Source of the DNA: Zobellella endophytica
GTDB taxonomy: Bacteria > Pseudomonadota > Gammaproteobacteria > Enterobacterales > Aeromonadaceae
DNA: 64,000 nt
Assembly (NCBI RefSeq): GCF_003012775.1
Contig: NZ_PXYG01000006.1
Location: forward strand, 1 to 64,000
Reading direction: 5' to 3'
The notes below the pieces were generated by a model, which was not told the origin of the DNA, searched no databases, and worked only from the letters and a program-made list of their open reading frames with translations. The translations under genes and the position numbers were made by a program. Below, piece after piece: positions 41,290 to 51,212 of this stretch (the first letter of the stretch is position 1; every line of letters starts with the position of its first letter).

Positions 41290-43725
41290 TTACAGCGCGG
41301 CCAGCAGGCTCCACAGATCCGCCTGCACGGCGGCGGCGGTGACTTCACGGCCGGCGCCCGGGCCCTGGATCACCAGCGGGTTCTGCCGATAGTGCTGGGT
41401 TTCGATGGCAAACACATTGTCGCCGGGCCTCAGGTGGGCGAAGGCATGATCGTCGGGCAGCACTTCCAGCCCCACGCTGGCCTCACCGCTGGCGGCGTTG
41501 AACCGGGCCACGTGGCGCAGCACGCCGCCGTCTTCCCGGGCCTGGGCCAGGGCCTCGGCCAGGGGAGCATCCAGCTCCTGCAGCCGGTCGATAAAGGTTT
41601 CCCGATCCAGGCCGGCCAGGGCCTCGGGCACCAGGTTGCTGACCCTGACCCTGGCCGGATCCAGATCGAAACCCGCTTCCCGCGCCAGTATTACCAGCTT
41701 GCGCTTCACGTCCTGGCCGTTCAGATCCTGGCGCGGATCCGGTTCGGTCAGGCCCTGTTGCCAGGCCTGCAGCACCAGTTCGGAGAACGGCTGGCGGCCG
41801 TCGAAGTGCTGGAACAGCCAGCTCAGGGTGCCGGAGAAGATGCCGCTGATGGCCCGCACCTGCTCGCCGGACTGCTGCAACTGGCGCAGGCTGGTCTGCA
41901 CCGGCAGGCCGGCGCCGACGGTGGCGTTGCTGAGAAACTGTACCCGGTGCTCGCCCAAGGCCTGCTTCAGCCGCAGGTAGACCCCCTGCTCCGCCGCCCC
42001 CGCCAGCTTGTTGGCGGCGATCAGGTGGATATGCTGCTGCACCAGCGCCGGGTAATACTGCACCAGGCTATCGGAGGCGGTCAGGTCCAGCGCCAGCAGG
42101 CTGTCGAAGCCGTGCTCCTCCAGATCTTCCAGCCAGTCGGGCCAGACGATGGATTTGGGAGTGAAGTCCTGCAGCACCTGCTCCACTTCCAGCCCCTGGC
42201 TGGCCAGCATGGCGCCCCGGGAGTCGAACACCCCGTACAGGGTGAGCTGCACGTTCAGCTCCCGCTCCAGCCGCGGCTTCTGCGCCTGGTACAGCCGGAG
42301 CCAGGCCTGGCCGATGTTGCCCCGGCCGAACAGCACCAGCCCGACCCGTTTGGGCCGGCTGAACAGGCTCTGGTGCAGGCGGATCAGCAGCGGCTCCAGC
42401 ACCATCTTGCGCACCACGCCCACCAGGCTGAGGCCATTTTTCGCCGGCTGAATAAACTCCAGCGGCTGTTCGTTGAGTGCATGGTAGAAATGCAGGCACT
42501 GTTCGGCCTGATCGACCACACCCCTGCCCACCAGCGCCACCAGCGAAAAACCCTCCCGGGCCTGCAACCCTTCGAAGCCGCCGGCGGGCTGGTGATCCCT
42601 GAGCTGCGAAAACGCCTGCTCGGCCTGCTCCCGGGTATAGGCAATCTGCCACAGCCGGCGCTCGGGCCGGCGCTTGCAGGCCAGGGGCGCCAGCTCGCGC
42701 CGGGTGAGCCAGGCGGTCAGGGCATCCACGGTGTCCTGGTAGCGATCGGGAATGGTCATTTCCAGCAGCACCGCGTCGTCCACCGAGGTGACGATGCGCC
42801 CGCCCCCGGCCCGTCGCGACTGGCGCTGGATGCGGGTGTGGCCGTCGTCCGGGTGGTAGCTGCAGCGCAGCATCAGTTGCTGGCGGCTGTCGGCCACCGG
42901 CCCCAGGGTGCGGCTGTGCAGCACCGGCGAGCCCAGCCGGGCCAGTTCGGCGGCTTCCGACAGCGACAGCCGGGTCAGCAGCCGCGCTTCCTTCACCCGC
43001 CGCGGATCGGCACTGAACACCCCGGGCACGTCGCTCCAGATGGTGGTGTGGGAGCTGTCGGCCAGGGCCGCCAGCAGGGTGGCGCTGAAGTCGGAGCCGT
43101 TGCGCCCCAACAGCCGGGTACGGCCTTGCGAATCGGCGGCGATAAAACCGGTCACCACCAGGATCTGTTCGGGGTAGTCCGCCAGGATCCCGGCCAGCCG
43201 CTGGCGGGACAGCGCCTCGTCCACCTGCACCGGCGAGCCGGACACCTGCAGGAAGCGGCGGGCGTCCAGGCTGGCGGCGGCCCGCCCCTGGCTGCTCAGC
43301 AGCCGGGCCAGCAGGCGCGACGACCACACCTCGCCGAACGACTGGATCAGGCTGCGCTCGTATTCGTCCAGCCGGTGGTTTTCCAGCACCGAGGCGATGG
43401 TCTGGATGTCGTCGTCCAGCGCCGCCAGCAGGGGGGCGGCATTGGCGGCGTCCAGGGTGGTTTCAATCAGTCCGCGCTGGAATGCCTGCAGCCCTTCCAG
43501 CGCCTCGGGCGCGGCGCTGTCGCCGCTGGTGAACAGATTGAGCAGTTCGATCAGCCGGTTGGTGGTCTTGCCCGGCGCCGACACCACGATCAGGGCGTCG
43601 GGCTGGTGCAGGTTATTGATGATACCGGCCACCCGGTGGAAACAGGCGGCATCGGCCAGGCTGCTGCCGCCAAACTTGTGCACCGGCCGCCGCTGGGCGC
43701 CGGAGTCGGACTGAAGTATGGTCAT
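41290..43725 (-). CDS. metL: Bifunctional aspartokinase / homoserine dehydrogenase II
   Basis: MetL catalyses the first and third steps from aspartate to homoserine for methionine synthesis. The 811-residue protein starts MTILQSDSGAQRRPVHKFGG with the aspartokinase KFGGSSLAD motif; the central region has ACT-like segments; the C-terminal part has the NAD motif VLFGRGNIGQAWLRLY and homoserine dehydrogenase blocks ending VTAAAVQADLWSLL. Its ATG overlaps the metB stop (TAATG). The open frame far upstream is the shadow of metB. Confidence 0.96.
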   Translation of the reverse strand: MTILQSDSGAQRRPVHKFGGSSLADAACFHRVAGIINNLHQPDALIVVSAPGKTTNRLIELLNLFTSGDSAAPEALEGLQAFQRGLIETTLDAANAAPLLAALDDDIQTIASVLENHRLDEYERSLIQSFGEVWSSRLLARLLSSQGRAAASLDARRFLQVSGSPVQVDEALSRQRLAGILADYPEQILVVTGFIAADSQGRTRLLGRNGSDFSATLLAALADSSHTTIWSDVPGVFSADPRRVKEARLLTRLSLSEAAELARLGSPVLHSRTLGPVADSRQQLMLRCSYHPDDGHTRIQRQSRRAGGGRIVTSVDDAVLLEMTIPDRYQDTVDALTAWLTRRELAPLACKRRPERRLWQIAYTREQAEQAFSQLRDHQPAGGFEGLQAREGFSLVALVGRGVVDQAEQCLHFYHALNEQPLEFIQPAKNGLSLVGVVRKMVLEPLLIRLHQSLFSRPKRVGLVLFGRGNIGQAWLRLYQAQKPRLERELNVQLTLYGVFDSRGAMLASQGLEVEQVLQDFTPKSIVWPDWLEDLEEHGFDSLLALDLTASDSLVQYYPALVQQHIHLIAANKLAGAAEQGVYLRLKQALGEHRVQFLSNATVGAGLPVQTSLRQLQQSGEQVRAISGIFSGTLSWLFQHFDGRQPFSELVLQAWQQGLTEPDPRQDLNGQDVKRKLVILAREAGFDLDPARVRVSNLVPEALAGLDRETFIDRLQELDAPLAEALAQAREDGGVLRHVARFNAASGEASVGLEVLPDDHAFAHLRPGDNVFAIETQHYRQNPLVIQGPGAGREVTAAAVQADLWSLLAAL

Positions 43726-44885
43726 TACTTGCTTAACGCCTTGAATGCATTGTCCAAATCGTGAATCAGATCGCGCACGTCCTCGATGCCGACCGACACC
43801 CGCAGCAGCTGGCTGCTGATGCCGGCGGCGGCGCGGGCTTCCTCGGTCATGGCCGCGTGGGTCATGGTGGCCGGGTGGGCGATCAGGCTTTCCACCCCGC
43901 CCAGGGACTCGGCCAGGGAGAACAGCTGCAGCTGCTGCAGGAAGGCTTTCATGCCCTCCTCGTCCACGTCCAGCTCGAAGCTGAGCATGGCGCCGAAGCC
44001 GGACTGCTGGCGGGCCGCCACCTCGTGGCCGGGGTTGCCGGGCAGGCTGGGATGGTACACCGCCTTCACCTCGGGCCGGCCCTGCAGGTAGGCCACCAGG
44101 GCCTCGGCGTTTTCGCAGTGCTGGCGCATGCGCACGCCCAGGGTGCGCAGGCCGCGCAGGGTCAGGTAGCTGTCGAAGGGCGAGCCGGTCAGCCCCAGGC
44201 AGTTGGCCCACCAGCGCAGCTCCTCGGCCAGTTGGCCATCGGCGGCCACCACGGCGCCGCCCAGCACGTCGGAATGGCCGTTGATGTACTTGGTGGTGGA
44301 GTGCACCACCAGGTCCGCGCCCAGCGTCAGCGGCTGCTGCAGCGCCGGCGACAGGAAGGTGTTGTCCACCACCGACAGGGCGCCGATGTCCTTCGCTGCG
44401 GCGCAGAGGGCGGCGATGTCCACCACCCGCAGCAGCGGGTTGGAGGGGGTTTCGATCCACAGGATCTTCGGCTTGTTGGCCAGGGCCTGGGCCAGGGCGG
44501 CGGGGTCGTTCTGATCCACGTATTCCACCCGGAAGTTGCCCTTCTTCGCCAGGGAATTGAACAGCCGGTGGCTGCCGCCGTAGCAGTCGTGGGGCGCCAG
44601 CAGCAGATCGCCGGCCTGCAGCTGGGAGGTGATGATCAGGTTGATGGCGCCCATGCCGGTGGAGGTGACGGCGGCGCCCGCGCCCTGCTCGAGTTTGGTC
44701 AGGGCCTCGATCAGGGTCTGCCGGGTCGGGTTGCCGGAGCGGGTATAGTCAAACTGACGCGGCTGGTTATAATCGGCAAAGGTATAGGTGCTGGTCAGAT
44801 ATACCGGCGGGACCACGGCACCGTGCTGGCTGTCCGTGTCGATACCGGTTCGAACGGCATGGGTCTGGGTCTGGTAATCGGGCAT
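43725..44885 (-). CDS. metB: Cystathionine gamma-synthase
   Basis: MetB joins O-succinylhomoserine and cysteine to cystathionine. The 386-residue PLP enzyme has the substrate-loop YTRSGNPTR, the phosphate-binding segment VTSTGMGAINL and the PLP lysine in VHSTTKYINGHSDVLGG (about residues 192-208). Close relatives (MetC, gamma-lyase) share these motifs; linkage with metL and metJ decides for MetB. It is the first gene of the metBL operon, divergent from metJ. Confidence 0.95.
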   Translation of the reverse strand: MPDYQTQTHAVRTGIDTDSQHGAVVPPVYLTSTYTFADYNQPRQFDYTRSGNPTRQTLIEALTKLEQGAGAAVTSTGMGAINLIITSQLQAGDLLLAPHDCYGGSHRLFNSLAKKGNFRVEYVDQNDPAALAQALANKPKILWIETPSNPLLRVVDIAALCAAAKDIGALSVVDNTFLSPALQQPLTLGADLVVHSTTKYINGHSDVLGGAVVAADGQLAEELRWWANCLGLTGSPFDSYLTLRGLRTLGVRMRQHCENAEALVAYLQGRPEVKAVYHPSLPGNPGHEVAARQQSGFGAMLSFELDVDEEGMKAFLQQLQLFSLAESLGGVESLIAHPATMTHAAMTEEARAAAGISSQLLRVSVGIEDVRDLIHDLDNAFKALSK

Positions 44886-44956
44886 GTCCTCTCCTTTGCG
44901 CGCTGGCGGCCTGAGTATAGAATTTCCAAGATGCGCACAGTACCCCAGGGCAAGAA

Positions 44957-44988
44957 AGACGTCAAGGCTTCCAGACGTCCATAAGTCT
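44957..44988. promoter_or_regulatory. Four tandem met boxes (MetJ operator)
   Basis: Contiguous 8-bp units AGACGTCA, AGGCTTCC, AGACGTCC and ATAAGTCT follow the MetJ consensus AGACGTCT; units 1 and 3 match 7 of 8. MetJ with S-adenosylmethionine binds such arrays cooperatively. They lie between divergent metB and metJ, so both can be repressed. Confidence 0.9.
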
Positions 44989-44999
44989 TTGCTGTTGGA

Positions 45000-45028
45000 T
45001 TGCCAATAAAAAAGGTAAGGGTTACAAT
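45000..45028 (+). promoter_or_regulatory. metJ promoter
   Basis: TTGCCA (45000-45005) and TACAAT (45023-45028) are 17 bp apart, 36 bp before metJ and just downstream of the met boxes. Autoregulation by MetJ fits the arrangement. Confidence 0.65.
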
Positions 45029-45063
45029 CCGAGCCGGACTCTTAACCCGTATGCAGGTGGACA

Positions 45064-45396
45064 ATGAAGACTGAATGGAACGGCGACTATATCAGCCCTT
45101 ACGCCGAGCACGGCAAGAAAAGTGAGCAGGTCAAGAAGATCACCGTCTCCATCCCGCTCAAGGTGCTGAAAATACTCACCGACGAGCGCACCCGCCGCCA
45201 GGTCAACAACCTGCGTCACGCCACCAACAGCGAGCTGCTGTGCGAAGCCTTCCTGCACGCCTATACCGGCCAGCCCCTGCCGGTGGACGAGGACCTGCGC
45301 AAGGACGTTCCCGACCGGATCCCCTCCCAGGCCCGCGAAATCATGGCCGAGCTCGGCATCGAGATCGAAGACTACGCCATCGACGACGAGCGATAA
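45064..45396 (+). CDS. metJ: Methionine repressor MetJ
   Basis: MetJ is the ribbon-helix-helix repressor of methionine genes with S-adenosylmethionine as corepressor. The 110-residue product has the DNA-contacting beta strand [15 protein letters not shown] (about residues 22-36) followed by [25 protein letters not shown]. Length is close to the 105-residue E. coli protein. A hairpin GATAACGCC-CGGC-GGCGTTATC (45392-45413) spans its stop codon. Confidence 0.98.
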   Translation: MKTEWNGDYISPYAEHGKKSEQVKKITVSIPLKVLKILTDERTRRQVNNLRHATNSELLCEAFLHAYTGQPLPVDEDLRKDVPDRIPSQAREIMAELGIEIEDYAIDDER

Positions 45397-45500
45397 CGCC
45401 CGGCGGCGTTATCGCTCTAGAGCACCATATAGTTTAAAAATTAGGCAACGCCTTTCCCCCTATGTCGGAGGGTTCGATGGCTTCTGACGAGGTATAGTCT

Positions 45501-45697
45501 GTCGGCCAAAGGGCACTACTCCTCCGGCACGCCGTGACCCCTTCCCTGGGGGCTCCGCTGCGCCCTCCCTGGCGCGGAGGGCCGGCGGAGCAGCCCCCCT
45601 TGTCCTCCCTATATCACCGAAGCTGCCTGCTGGCACCCCCCTCAGACGGCGTCAGAGCTTGAAAGAGGTAACAGGGATGGCCTCCGCCGACCGTCAC
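45501..45697 (-). repeat. Dispersed structured repeat, copy B
   Basis: Reverse-strand partner of 24134-24331. It keeps the same order of conserved blocks (GTGACGGTCGGCGGAGGC end, CCAGCAGGC, AGGACAA, the GGCCCTCCGCGCCAGGGAGG core, ACGGCGTGCCGGAGGAG, CCCTTTGGCC end). It fills most of the 329-bp gap between metJ and cysQ. Differences between copies are spread along the whole length, so this is not a recent duplication. Confidence 0.85.
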
Positions 45698-45725
45698 CTG
45701 CCTGAGTTTTACACTAGATGGCGTG

Positions 45726-46541
45726 CTAGCCGACCGACACCAGGATCTGCTGCCAGGGCAGCCCTTCGTCCCCCAGGGTAATAAAGTTGGGATTGACCAT
45801 GCTGTCGCGCCGGTTGTAGCTGAGCGCGGCCAGGTTCAGATCCAGCAACCGCCCGCCGGCCTCCTCCACGATGCACTGGGTGGCACCGGTATCCCACTCG
45901 CCGGTGGGGCCGATGCGGATATAGAGATCCGCTTCCCCTTCCGCCACCAGGCAGGACTTGAGCGAGCTCGAGCCCAGCGGCACCATCTCGTAATCCAGTT
46001 CGCTGTTCAGCCGGGAGCGCACCCAGTCCACGTTCTGCCGGCGGCTGATGGCGATGCGCAGCTGGGTCAGCGGCACCGCCGCATCGTGGTGGCGGGCGTG
46101 GATCCGCCGGTGGTGGCCGTCGGCCTCCTTGAATGCACCATGACCGCGCACCGCGTAGTACATCAGATCCTGTACCGGTGCATAAACCACACCCAGCACC
46201 GGCCGGCCGTCCTCGATCAGGGCAATCATGGTGGAGAAGTCACCGCTGCCGGCGATGAACTCCTGGGTGCCGTCGAGCGGATCCACCAGCCAGTAGCGGG
46301 GCCAGCGACCGCGTTCGGCCAGGGGGATGTCGCCGCCTTCTTCGGAAAGCACCGGCACATCGGCCAGTTCGCGCAGTGCTTTATCAAGATAGGCGTGGGC
46401 CGCCAGATCGGCGCTGGTGACCGGGCTGTCGTCGTCTTTCTGCTCGGCCTGGTAGTGGCCGCTGTCGTACATGGTCAGTATGCGGTGCCCGGATTCCCGG
46501 GCCGCCGCCTTGACGCCCGGCAGTAAGGCATGGATGTCCAT
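45726..46541 (-). CDS. cysQ: 3'(2'),5'-bisphosphate nucleotidase CysQ
   Basis: CysQ removes the 3'-phosphate from PAP and PAPS, protecting sulfate assimilation. The 271-residue inositol-monophosphatase-fold protein has the metal motifs LSEEGGD (about 65-71), VDPLDGTQEFI (about 87-97) and WDTGATQCIVEEAGG (about 220-234). The start is two bases after the nudE stop, so the pair is an operon; both products clear nucleotide by-products. Confidence 0.95.
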   Translation of the reverse strand: MDIHALLPGVKAAARESGHRILTMYDSGHYQAEQKDDDSPVTSADLAAHAYLDKALRELADVPVLSEEGGDIPLAERGRWPRYWLVDPLDGTQEFIAGSGDFSTMIALIEDGRPVLGVVYAPVQDLMYYAVRGHGAFKEADGHHRRIHARHHDAAVPLTQLRIAISRRQNVDWVRSRLNSELDYEMVPLGSSSLKSCLVAEGEADLYIRIGPTGEWDTGATQCIVEEAGGRLLDLNLAALSYNRRDSMVNPNFITLGDEGLPWQQILVSVG

Positions 46542-46543
46542 GG

Positions 46544-47101
46544 TTATTCCTCGTTATTAAGCCAGTCCTGCAACAGATACAGGCCGCAAATACTCCTGGC
46601 CTCGGTAAAATCGGGCCTGGACATCAGCTGTTCCAGCTGGTCCAGGGGCCAGGGCACCACATCCAGGGGCTCCGGCTCGTCACCCTCCCGCCGTTCGGGA
46701 TACAAATCCCGTGCCAATAAAATATCCATCCGGCTGCCGAAATATCCCGGTGCCAGGCTGACCTGCTTCAGATGAGTGAGCGAGCGGGCGCCGAAGCCCA
46801 CCTCCTCCATCAGTTCGCGGTTGCCGGCCTCGAGCGCGGTTTCGCCCGGGTCGATCAGGCCCTTGGGAAAGCCGAGTTCATAGCTGTGGGTGCCGGCGGA
46901 ATACTCGCGGATCAGCAGTATGGTGTTGTCGTCCAGCATCGGGACCAGCATCACGGCGCCACGGCCGCCACCGCGCATGCGCTCGTAGACCCGCTCCACG
47001 CCGTTGCTGAATTTCAGGTGCACCGATTCCACCTTGAACAGGCGGCTCTCGGCCACCAGCTCGGTATGCAGTATCTGAGGTTTCTGTTTCTCTTTGGTCA
47101 T
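46544..47101 (-). CDS. nudE: ADP compounds hydrolase NudE
   Basis: NudE is a Nudix hydrolase acting on Ap3A, ADP-ribose and NADH. The 185-residue product has the Nudix box G-x5-E-x7-REUMEEVGF in GLIDPGETALEAGNRELMEE and the NudE-type N-terminus KPQILHTELVAESRLFKVES. Length matches E. coli NudE (186). It is divergent from hslR, the same neighbourhood as in E. coli. Confidence 0.95.
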   Translation of the reverse strand: MTKEKQKPQILHTELVAESRLFKVESVHLKFSNGVERVYERMRGGGRGAVMLVPMLDDNTILLIREYSAGTHSYELGFPKGLIDPGETALEAGNRELMEEVGFGARSLTHLKQVSLAPGYFGSRMDILLARDLYPERREGDEPEPLDVVPWPLDQLEQLMSRPDFTEARSICGLYLLQDWLNNEE

Positions 47102-47225
47102 GCCCTGTCCCGTCTTCTGGCTCGCCTTAGTATGAGGTTATCGCAACTGCCGGCCAACGTCTGCCGCAACGTGATGACAGCGGGTTTTGATTTGACCTTT
47201 ATACTCCAGACCCAGGGGCATCTGG

Positions 47226-47231
47226 TATAAT
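47226..47231 (+). promoter_or_regulatory. -10 element upstream of hslR
   Basis: A perfect TATAAT lies 30 bp before the hslR start in the nudE-hslR divergent gap. I could not identify a clear sigma-32 promoter, although hslR and hslO are heat-shock genes in E. coli. Confidence 0.4.
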
Positions 47232-47260
47232 TCTGGTTCGTTTTACCGTGAGCGAGTGCA

Positions 47261-47653
47261 ATGAACGGAGAAAATACTTCCGTGCGGCTGGACAAGTGGC
47301 TGTGGGCTGCCCGCTTTTACAAGACCCGCAGCCTGGCCCGCGAGATGATCGATGGCGGCAAGGTGCATTACAACAGCCAGCGCAGCAAACCCAGCAAGCT
47401 GGTGGAAATCGGCGCCGTCATCCGCCTGCGCCAGGGCAACGACGAAAAGGAAGTGGTGGTGCTGGAACTGTCCGGCCACCGCGGCAAGGCGGACATCGCC
47501 CAGCGCCTGTACCGGGAAACGCCCGACAGCATTAAGCGCCGGGAGCAGAATGCCGAAGCCCGCAAATTCAACAGCCAGTTTGCCCCCAGCCCGGAGCGCA
47601 AGCCGGACAAGAAAGAAAGGCGCACCCTGCTTAAAATCAAACAGGGCGACTGA
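47261..47653 (+). CDS. hslR: Ribosome-associated heat-shock protein Hsp15
   Basis: Hsp15 binds free 50S subunits carrying a nascent chain and helps rescue stalled ribosomes. The 130-residue protein has an N-terminal S4 RNA-binding domain ([28 protein letters not shown]) and a basic C-terminus rich in Lys and Arg. Length is close to E. coli Hsp15 (133). It precedes hslO by 20 bases and is probably cotranscribed with it. Confidence 0.96.
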   Translation: MNGENTSVRLDKWLWAARFYKTRSLAREMIDGGKVHYNSQRSKPSKLVEIGAVIRLRQGNDEKEVVVLELSGHRGKADIAQRLYRETPDSIKRREQNAEARKFNSQFAPSPERKPDKKERRTLLKIKQGD

Positions 47654-47673
47654 CCGCCCATACAGGATCCTTT

Positions 47674-48543
47674 ATGACAAAAACCGACCTACTTCACCGT
47701 TATCTGTTCGACAACTACCAGGTGCGCGGCGAGCTGGTGCAGCTGCAAGACAGCTACCGACACATCATCGGGGGCCAGACGTATCCGGCGCCGGTGCAGC
47801 GGCTGCTGGGTGAACTGCTCACCGCCACCAGCCTGCTCACCGCCACCCTCAAGTTCGAAGGCCATATCACGGTGCAGCTGCAGGGCGACGGCCCGGTCAG
47901 ACTGGCGGTGATCAACGGCGATCACCAGCAGCAGTTGCGCGGTGTGGCCCGCTGGGAAGGCCAGGTGCCCGACAGCGACAGGCTGGCCGACCTGATCGGC
48001 AAGGGCTACCTGGCCATCACCATCACCCCCGACGAGGGAGAACGCTACCAGGGCATAGTGGAGCTGAGCGACGACTCCCTGAGCAAGAGCCTGGAGAACT
48101 ACTTCGCCCAGTCGGAGCAGCTGGCCACCCGCATCTGGCTGTTTACCGATGTCCACCACGATCGGCAGTGCGCCGCCGGCCTGCTGCTGCAGGCGCTGCC
48201 CGCCGGCAATGCCGAACAGGAAGGGGATTTCTCCCACCTCGAGACCCTAACCCACACCATCAAGGCGGAGGAGCTGCTGCACCTGGACGCCCATGAGGTG
48301 CTGTACCGGCTGTACAACCAGGAAGCGGTGCGGGTGTTCGATCCCCAGCCGGTGGTATTCAAATGCACCTGCTCCCGGGAAAAATGCGAGCAGGCACTGC
48401 TGCAGGTGGGCAAGGTCGAGGCCTACGATATCCTGAAAGAACACGGCAAAATTGCCATGCACTGCGATTATTGCGGCCACCATTATCGGTTCGATGGCGC
48501 CGATTTACAGACGTTGTTTAATGACACGCCGACATTGCATTAA
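47674..48543 (+). CDS. hslO: Redox-regulated chaperone Hsp33
   Basis: Hsp33 is a cytoplasmic holdase switched on by oxidative and heat stress. The 289-residue protein has the N-terminal domain beginning [18 protein letters not shown] and the C-terminal redox switch with CTCSREKC and CDYC (about residues 229-236 and 262-265), the four zinc-binding cysteines. All are present. A terminator follows. Confidence 0.97.
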   Translation: MTKTDLLHRYLFDNYQVRGELVQLQDSYRHIIGGQTYPAPVQRLLGELLTATSLLTATLKFEGHITVQLQGDGPVRLAVINGDHQQQLRGVARWEGQVPDSDRLADLIGKGYLAITITPDEGERYQGIVELSDDSLSKSLENYFAQSEQLATRIWLFTDVHHDRQCAAGLLLQALPAGNAEQEGDFSHLETLTHTIKAEELLHLDAHEVLYRLYNQEAVRVFDPQPVVFKCTCSREKCEQALLQVGKVEAYDILKEHGKIAMHCDYCGHHYRFDGADLQTLFNDTPTLH

Positions 48544-48559
48544 CATTTCCGTTTCATGA

Positions 48560-48580
48560 AAAGGGGCTTTTTGCCCCTTT
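48560..48580 (+). terminator. Terminator after hslO
   Basis: AAAGGGGC-TTTTT-GCCCCTTT is a perfect 8-bp stem 17 bp after the hslO stop, followed by GGTCTT; the T run is weak. Confidence 0.6.
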
Positions 48581-48713
48581 GGTCTTAATTCGCCGCGCAA
48601 AATTGCAAATTTTGAAGCTGATCCCCTAATATCTGCTGAATAACTGGTATTCTTTTGTTCCAAAACAACACTAATAACAAACCACCCAACCCCTCTGTAC
48701 CCAGGAGATAACA

Positions 48714-50327
48714 ATGACGTCCAAGGCGCAGCAATTAGGCCTTTCCCAATACGGTATTACCGACGTAACCGAGATCCTTTACAACCCGTCCTACGGCCAG
48801 TTGTTTGAAGAAGAAACCCGCGCAGATTTAGAAGGCTTTGAGAAGGGCGTGGTTACCAGCTTGGGCGCCGTTGCCGTGGACACCGGTATCTTTACCGGCC
48901 GCTCTCCGAAAGACAAATACATAGTACGTGACGACACCACCCGTGACACCGTATGGTGGGCCGATCAGGGCAAGAACGACAACAAGCCGATGACGCAGGA
49001 AACCTGGGACCAGCTCAAGGGCCTGGTAACCGCTCAGCTGTCCGGCAAACGTTTGTTCGTGGTCGACACCTTCTGCGGCGCCAACCCCGATACCCGCCTG
49101 TCCGTGCGTTTCGTCACCGAAGTGGCCTGGCAGGCCCACTTCGTGAAGAACATGTTCATTCGTCCCACAGAGGAGGAGCTGCAACGCTTCGAGCCCGACT
49201 TCGTCGTGATGAACGGCGCCAAGTGCAGCAACCCTAACTGGCAAGAACAGGGCCTGAACAGCGAGAACTTCGTCGCCTTCAACCTGACCGAGCGCATGCA
49301 GCTGATCGGCGGCACCTGGTACGGCGGCGAGATGAAGAAAGGCATGTTCTCCATGATGAACTACCTGCTGCCGCTCAAGGGCATCGCTTCCATGCACTGC
49401 TCCGCCAACGTGGGCAAGGACGGCGACGTGGCCATCTTCTTCGGCCTCTCCGGCACCGGCAAGACCACTCTGTCCACCGACCCGCAGCGCCAGCTGATCG
49501 GCGACGACGAGCACGGCTGGGACGACGACGGCGTGTTCAACTTCGAAGGTGGCTGCTACGCCAAGACCATCAACCTGAGCCAGGAAAACGAGCCGGAAAT
49601 CTACGCCGCCATCCGCCGCGACGCCCTGCTCGAGAACGTGACCGTGCTGGCCGACGGCAGCATCGATTTCAACGATGGCAGCAAAACCGAGAACACCCGG
49701 GTTTCCTACCCCATCTACCATATCGACAACATCGTCAAGCCGGTATCCAAGGCCGGTCACGCCAAGAAGGTGATCTTCCTCACCGCCGACGCCTTCGGCG
49801 TGCTGCCGCCGGTGAGTAAGCTGACCCGTGAGCAGGCCCAGTACCACTTCCTGTCCGGCTTCACCGCCAAGCTGGCCGGCACCGAGCGCGGCATCACCGA
49901 GCCTACCCCCACCTTCTCCAGTTGCTTCGGCGCGGCCTTCCTCAGCCTGCACCCGACCCAGTACGCGGAAGTGCTGGCCAAGCGCATGGATGCGGTGGGT
50001 GCCGAAGCCTACCTGGTGAACACCGGCTGGAACGGCACCGGCAAACGGATCTCCATCAAGGCGACCCGCGCCATTATCAACGCCATCCTCGACGGCTCCA
50101 TCGAAAACGCCGAGTTCGTGACCCTGCCCTACTTCAACGTGGCCATCCCCACCGAGCTGCAGGGCGTGGAAGACGGCTCCATCCTGGATCCGCGTAACAC
50201 TTACGCCGACCCGGCCCAGTGGGACACCAAGGCCCAGGATCTGGCCAAGCGCTTCGTCGACAATTTCGCGAAGTTCACCGACACCGCCGAGGGCAAGGCC
50301 CTGGTGGCCGCCGGCCCGCAGCTGTAA
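48714..50327 (+). CDS. pckA: Phosphoenolpyruvate carboxykinase (ATP)
   Basis: PckA converts oxaloacetate to phosphoenolpyruvate with ATP, the first committed step of gluconeogenesis. The 537-residue protein has the kinase-1a loop [13 protein letters not shown] (about residues 243-255), the kinase-2 segment [21 protein letters not shown] and the RVSYPI region. Length and gene order hslR-hslO-pckA match E. coli. The ribosome-binding site is AGGAG. Confidence 0.98.
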   Translation: MTSKAQQLGLSQYGITDVTEILYNPSYGQLFEEETRADLEGFEKGVVTSLGAVAVDTGIFTGRSPKDKYIVRDDTTRDTVWWADQGKNDNKPMTQETWDQLKGLVTAQLSGKRLFVVDTFCGANPDTRLSVRFVTEVAWQAHFVKNMFIRPTEEELQRFEPDFVVMNGAKCSNPNWQEQGLNSENFVAFNLTERMQLIGGTWYGGEMKKGMFSMMNYLLPLKGIASMHCSANVGKDGDVAIFFGLSGTGKTTLSTDPQRQLIGDDEHGWDDDGVFNFEGGCYAKTINLSQENEPEIYAAIRRDALLENVTVLADGSIDFNDGSKTENTRVSYPIYHIDNIVKPVSKAGHAKKVIFLTADAFGVLPPVSKLTREQAQYHFLSGFTAKLAGTERGITEPTPTFSSCFGAAFLSLHPTQYAEVLAKRMDAVGAEAYLVNTGWNGTGKRISIKATRAIINAILDGSIENAEFVTLPYFNVAIPTELQGVEDGSILDPRNTYADPAQWDTKAQDLAKRFVDNFAKFTDTAEGKALVAAGPQL

Positions 50328-50344
50328 GCGGAACCACGCGGCAT

Positions 50345-50374
50345 AAAGCCCCGGCCACCGCCGGGGCTTTTTTT
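50345..50374 (+). terminator. Strong terminator after pckA
   Basis: AAAGCCCCGGC-CACC-GCCGGGGCTTT is an 11-bp stem followed by seven T. Confidence 0.92.
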
Positions 50375-50395
50375 GTTGTGCCGGCTACAAACGCA

Positions 50396-50420
50396 AAAAG
50401 AGCGCTCGAGGCGCTCTTTT
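50396..50420. terminator. Second hairpin after pckA
   Basis: AAAAGAGCGC-TCGAG-GCGCTCTTTT is a perfect 10-bp stem, T-rich on both sides, so it could work in either direction. From here to the next gene at 50711 (about 290 bp) I see no gene or RNA I can name. Confidence 0.75.
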
Positions 50421-50710
50421 AATGCCGGCATCGGCCGAATCTGTGCTTCCGCTACACCCGGTGCTTGTGGCGCCGGTCCACACTACCCGCCCGATAAGGC
50501 CTGGAGTGCTCGGTGGGGCTGGCCGGGGGGATGAACCCGGTTCACGGCAGGGTCCGAGGGTGTCGGTCTGCTTGCTCCCAGAAGGTGAAACTATGGTAGC
50601 GCCAAAACCGGGGCGAGTGGTTGCAAAGATAAAGTCATTTCGGCCCCTTCACGCAATAATTCACCTCATATAGACTAGAACCAAACAATCCTTGCCATGG
50701 AGTCCCGCTC

Positions 50711-51196
50711 GTGAGCAACCTTTTACAACTCGACCGCACCGATCGGCGCATTCTGGAGCTGATGCAGCGCCACGGCCGCATCAGCAACCTGGAGCTGGCC
50801 GAGCGGGTCGGCCTGTCACCCTCGCCCTGCTCGCGCCGGGTCAAGGCGCTGGAAGAAGCCGGCCTCATCCTCGATCACGTGACCCGGCTCAATGCCGCCC
50901 GGCTGGGGCTGACCCTGCAGGCCTATATCCATATCTCCCTGGACCGGCACACCCCGGAGCGGTTCGAGGCCTTCGACAGCGCCATCGCCGGTTTCTCCGA
51001 AGTGCTGGAATGCGATCTGATCACCGGCACCGAGGCCGACTACCAGCTCAAGGTGATAGTGCGCGACATGGATCACTACCAGCAGTTCCTGCTGGGCAAG
51101 CTGACCCGGCTGGAGGGGGTGACCGGGGTGCGTTCCAGCTTCGTGCTGCGGCGGATCAAGCAGGACACCGCCCTGCCGCTGGAGCACCTGGGCTGA
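50711..51196 (+). CDS. Lrp/AsnC-family transcriptional regulator
   Basis: The 161-residue protein has the AsnC-type helix-turn-helix (LDRTDRRILELMQRHGRISNLELAERVGLSPSPCSRRVKALEEAG, residues about 7-51) and the RAM effector domain (YQLKVIVRDMDHYQQFLLGKL). It resembles the Lrp paralogues that control amino-acid catabolic genes, but differs enough from Lrp itself that I leave it unnamed. A small Rof-like gene follows 16 bases on. Confidence 0.9.
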   Translation: MSNLLQLDRTDRRILELMQRHGRISNLELAERVGLSPSPCSRRVKALEEAGLILDHVTRLNAARLGLTLQAYIHISLDRHTPERFEAFDSAIAGFSEVLECDLITGTEADYQLKVIVRDMDHYQQFLLGKLTRLEGVTGVRSSFVLRRIKQDTALPLEHLG

Positions 51197-51212
51197 ACCG
51201 GAGGAGCACGCC

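Noticed and set aside
43726-44460. N-terminal extension of metL
   Set aside because: The extra 245 codons lie inside metB in another frame; metL starts at the conserved MTILQ with a TAATG overlap.
50431-50700. Possible structured RNA or gene between pckA and the Lrp-type regulator
   Set aside because: No recognised riboswitch core, no conserved frame and no terminator at its end; only the two pckA terminators before it are clear.
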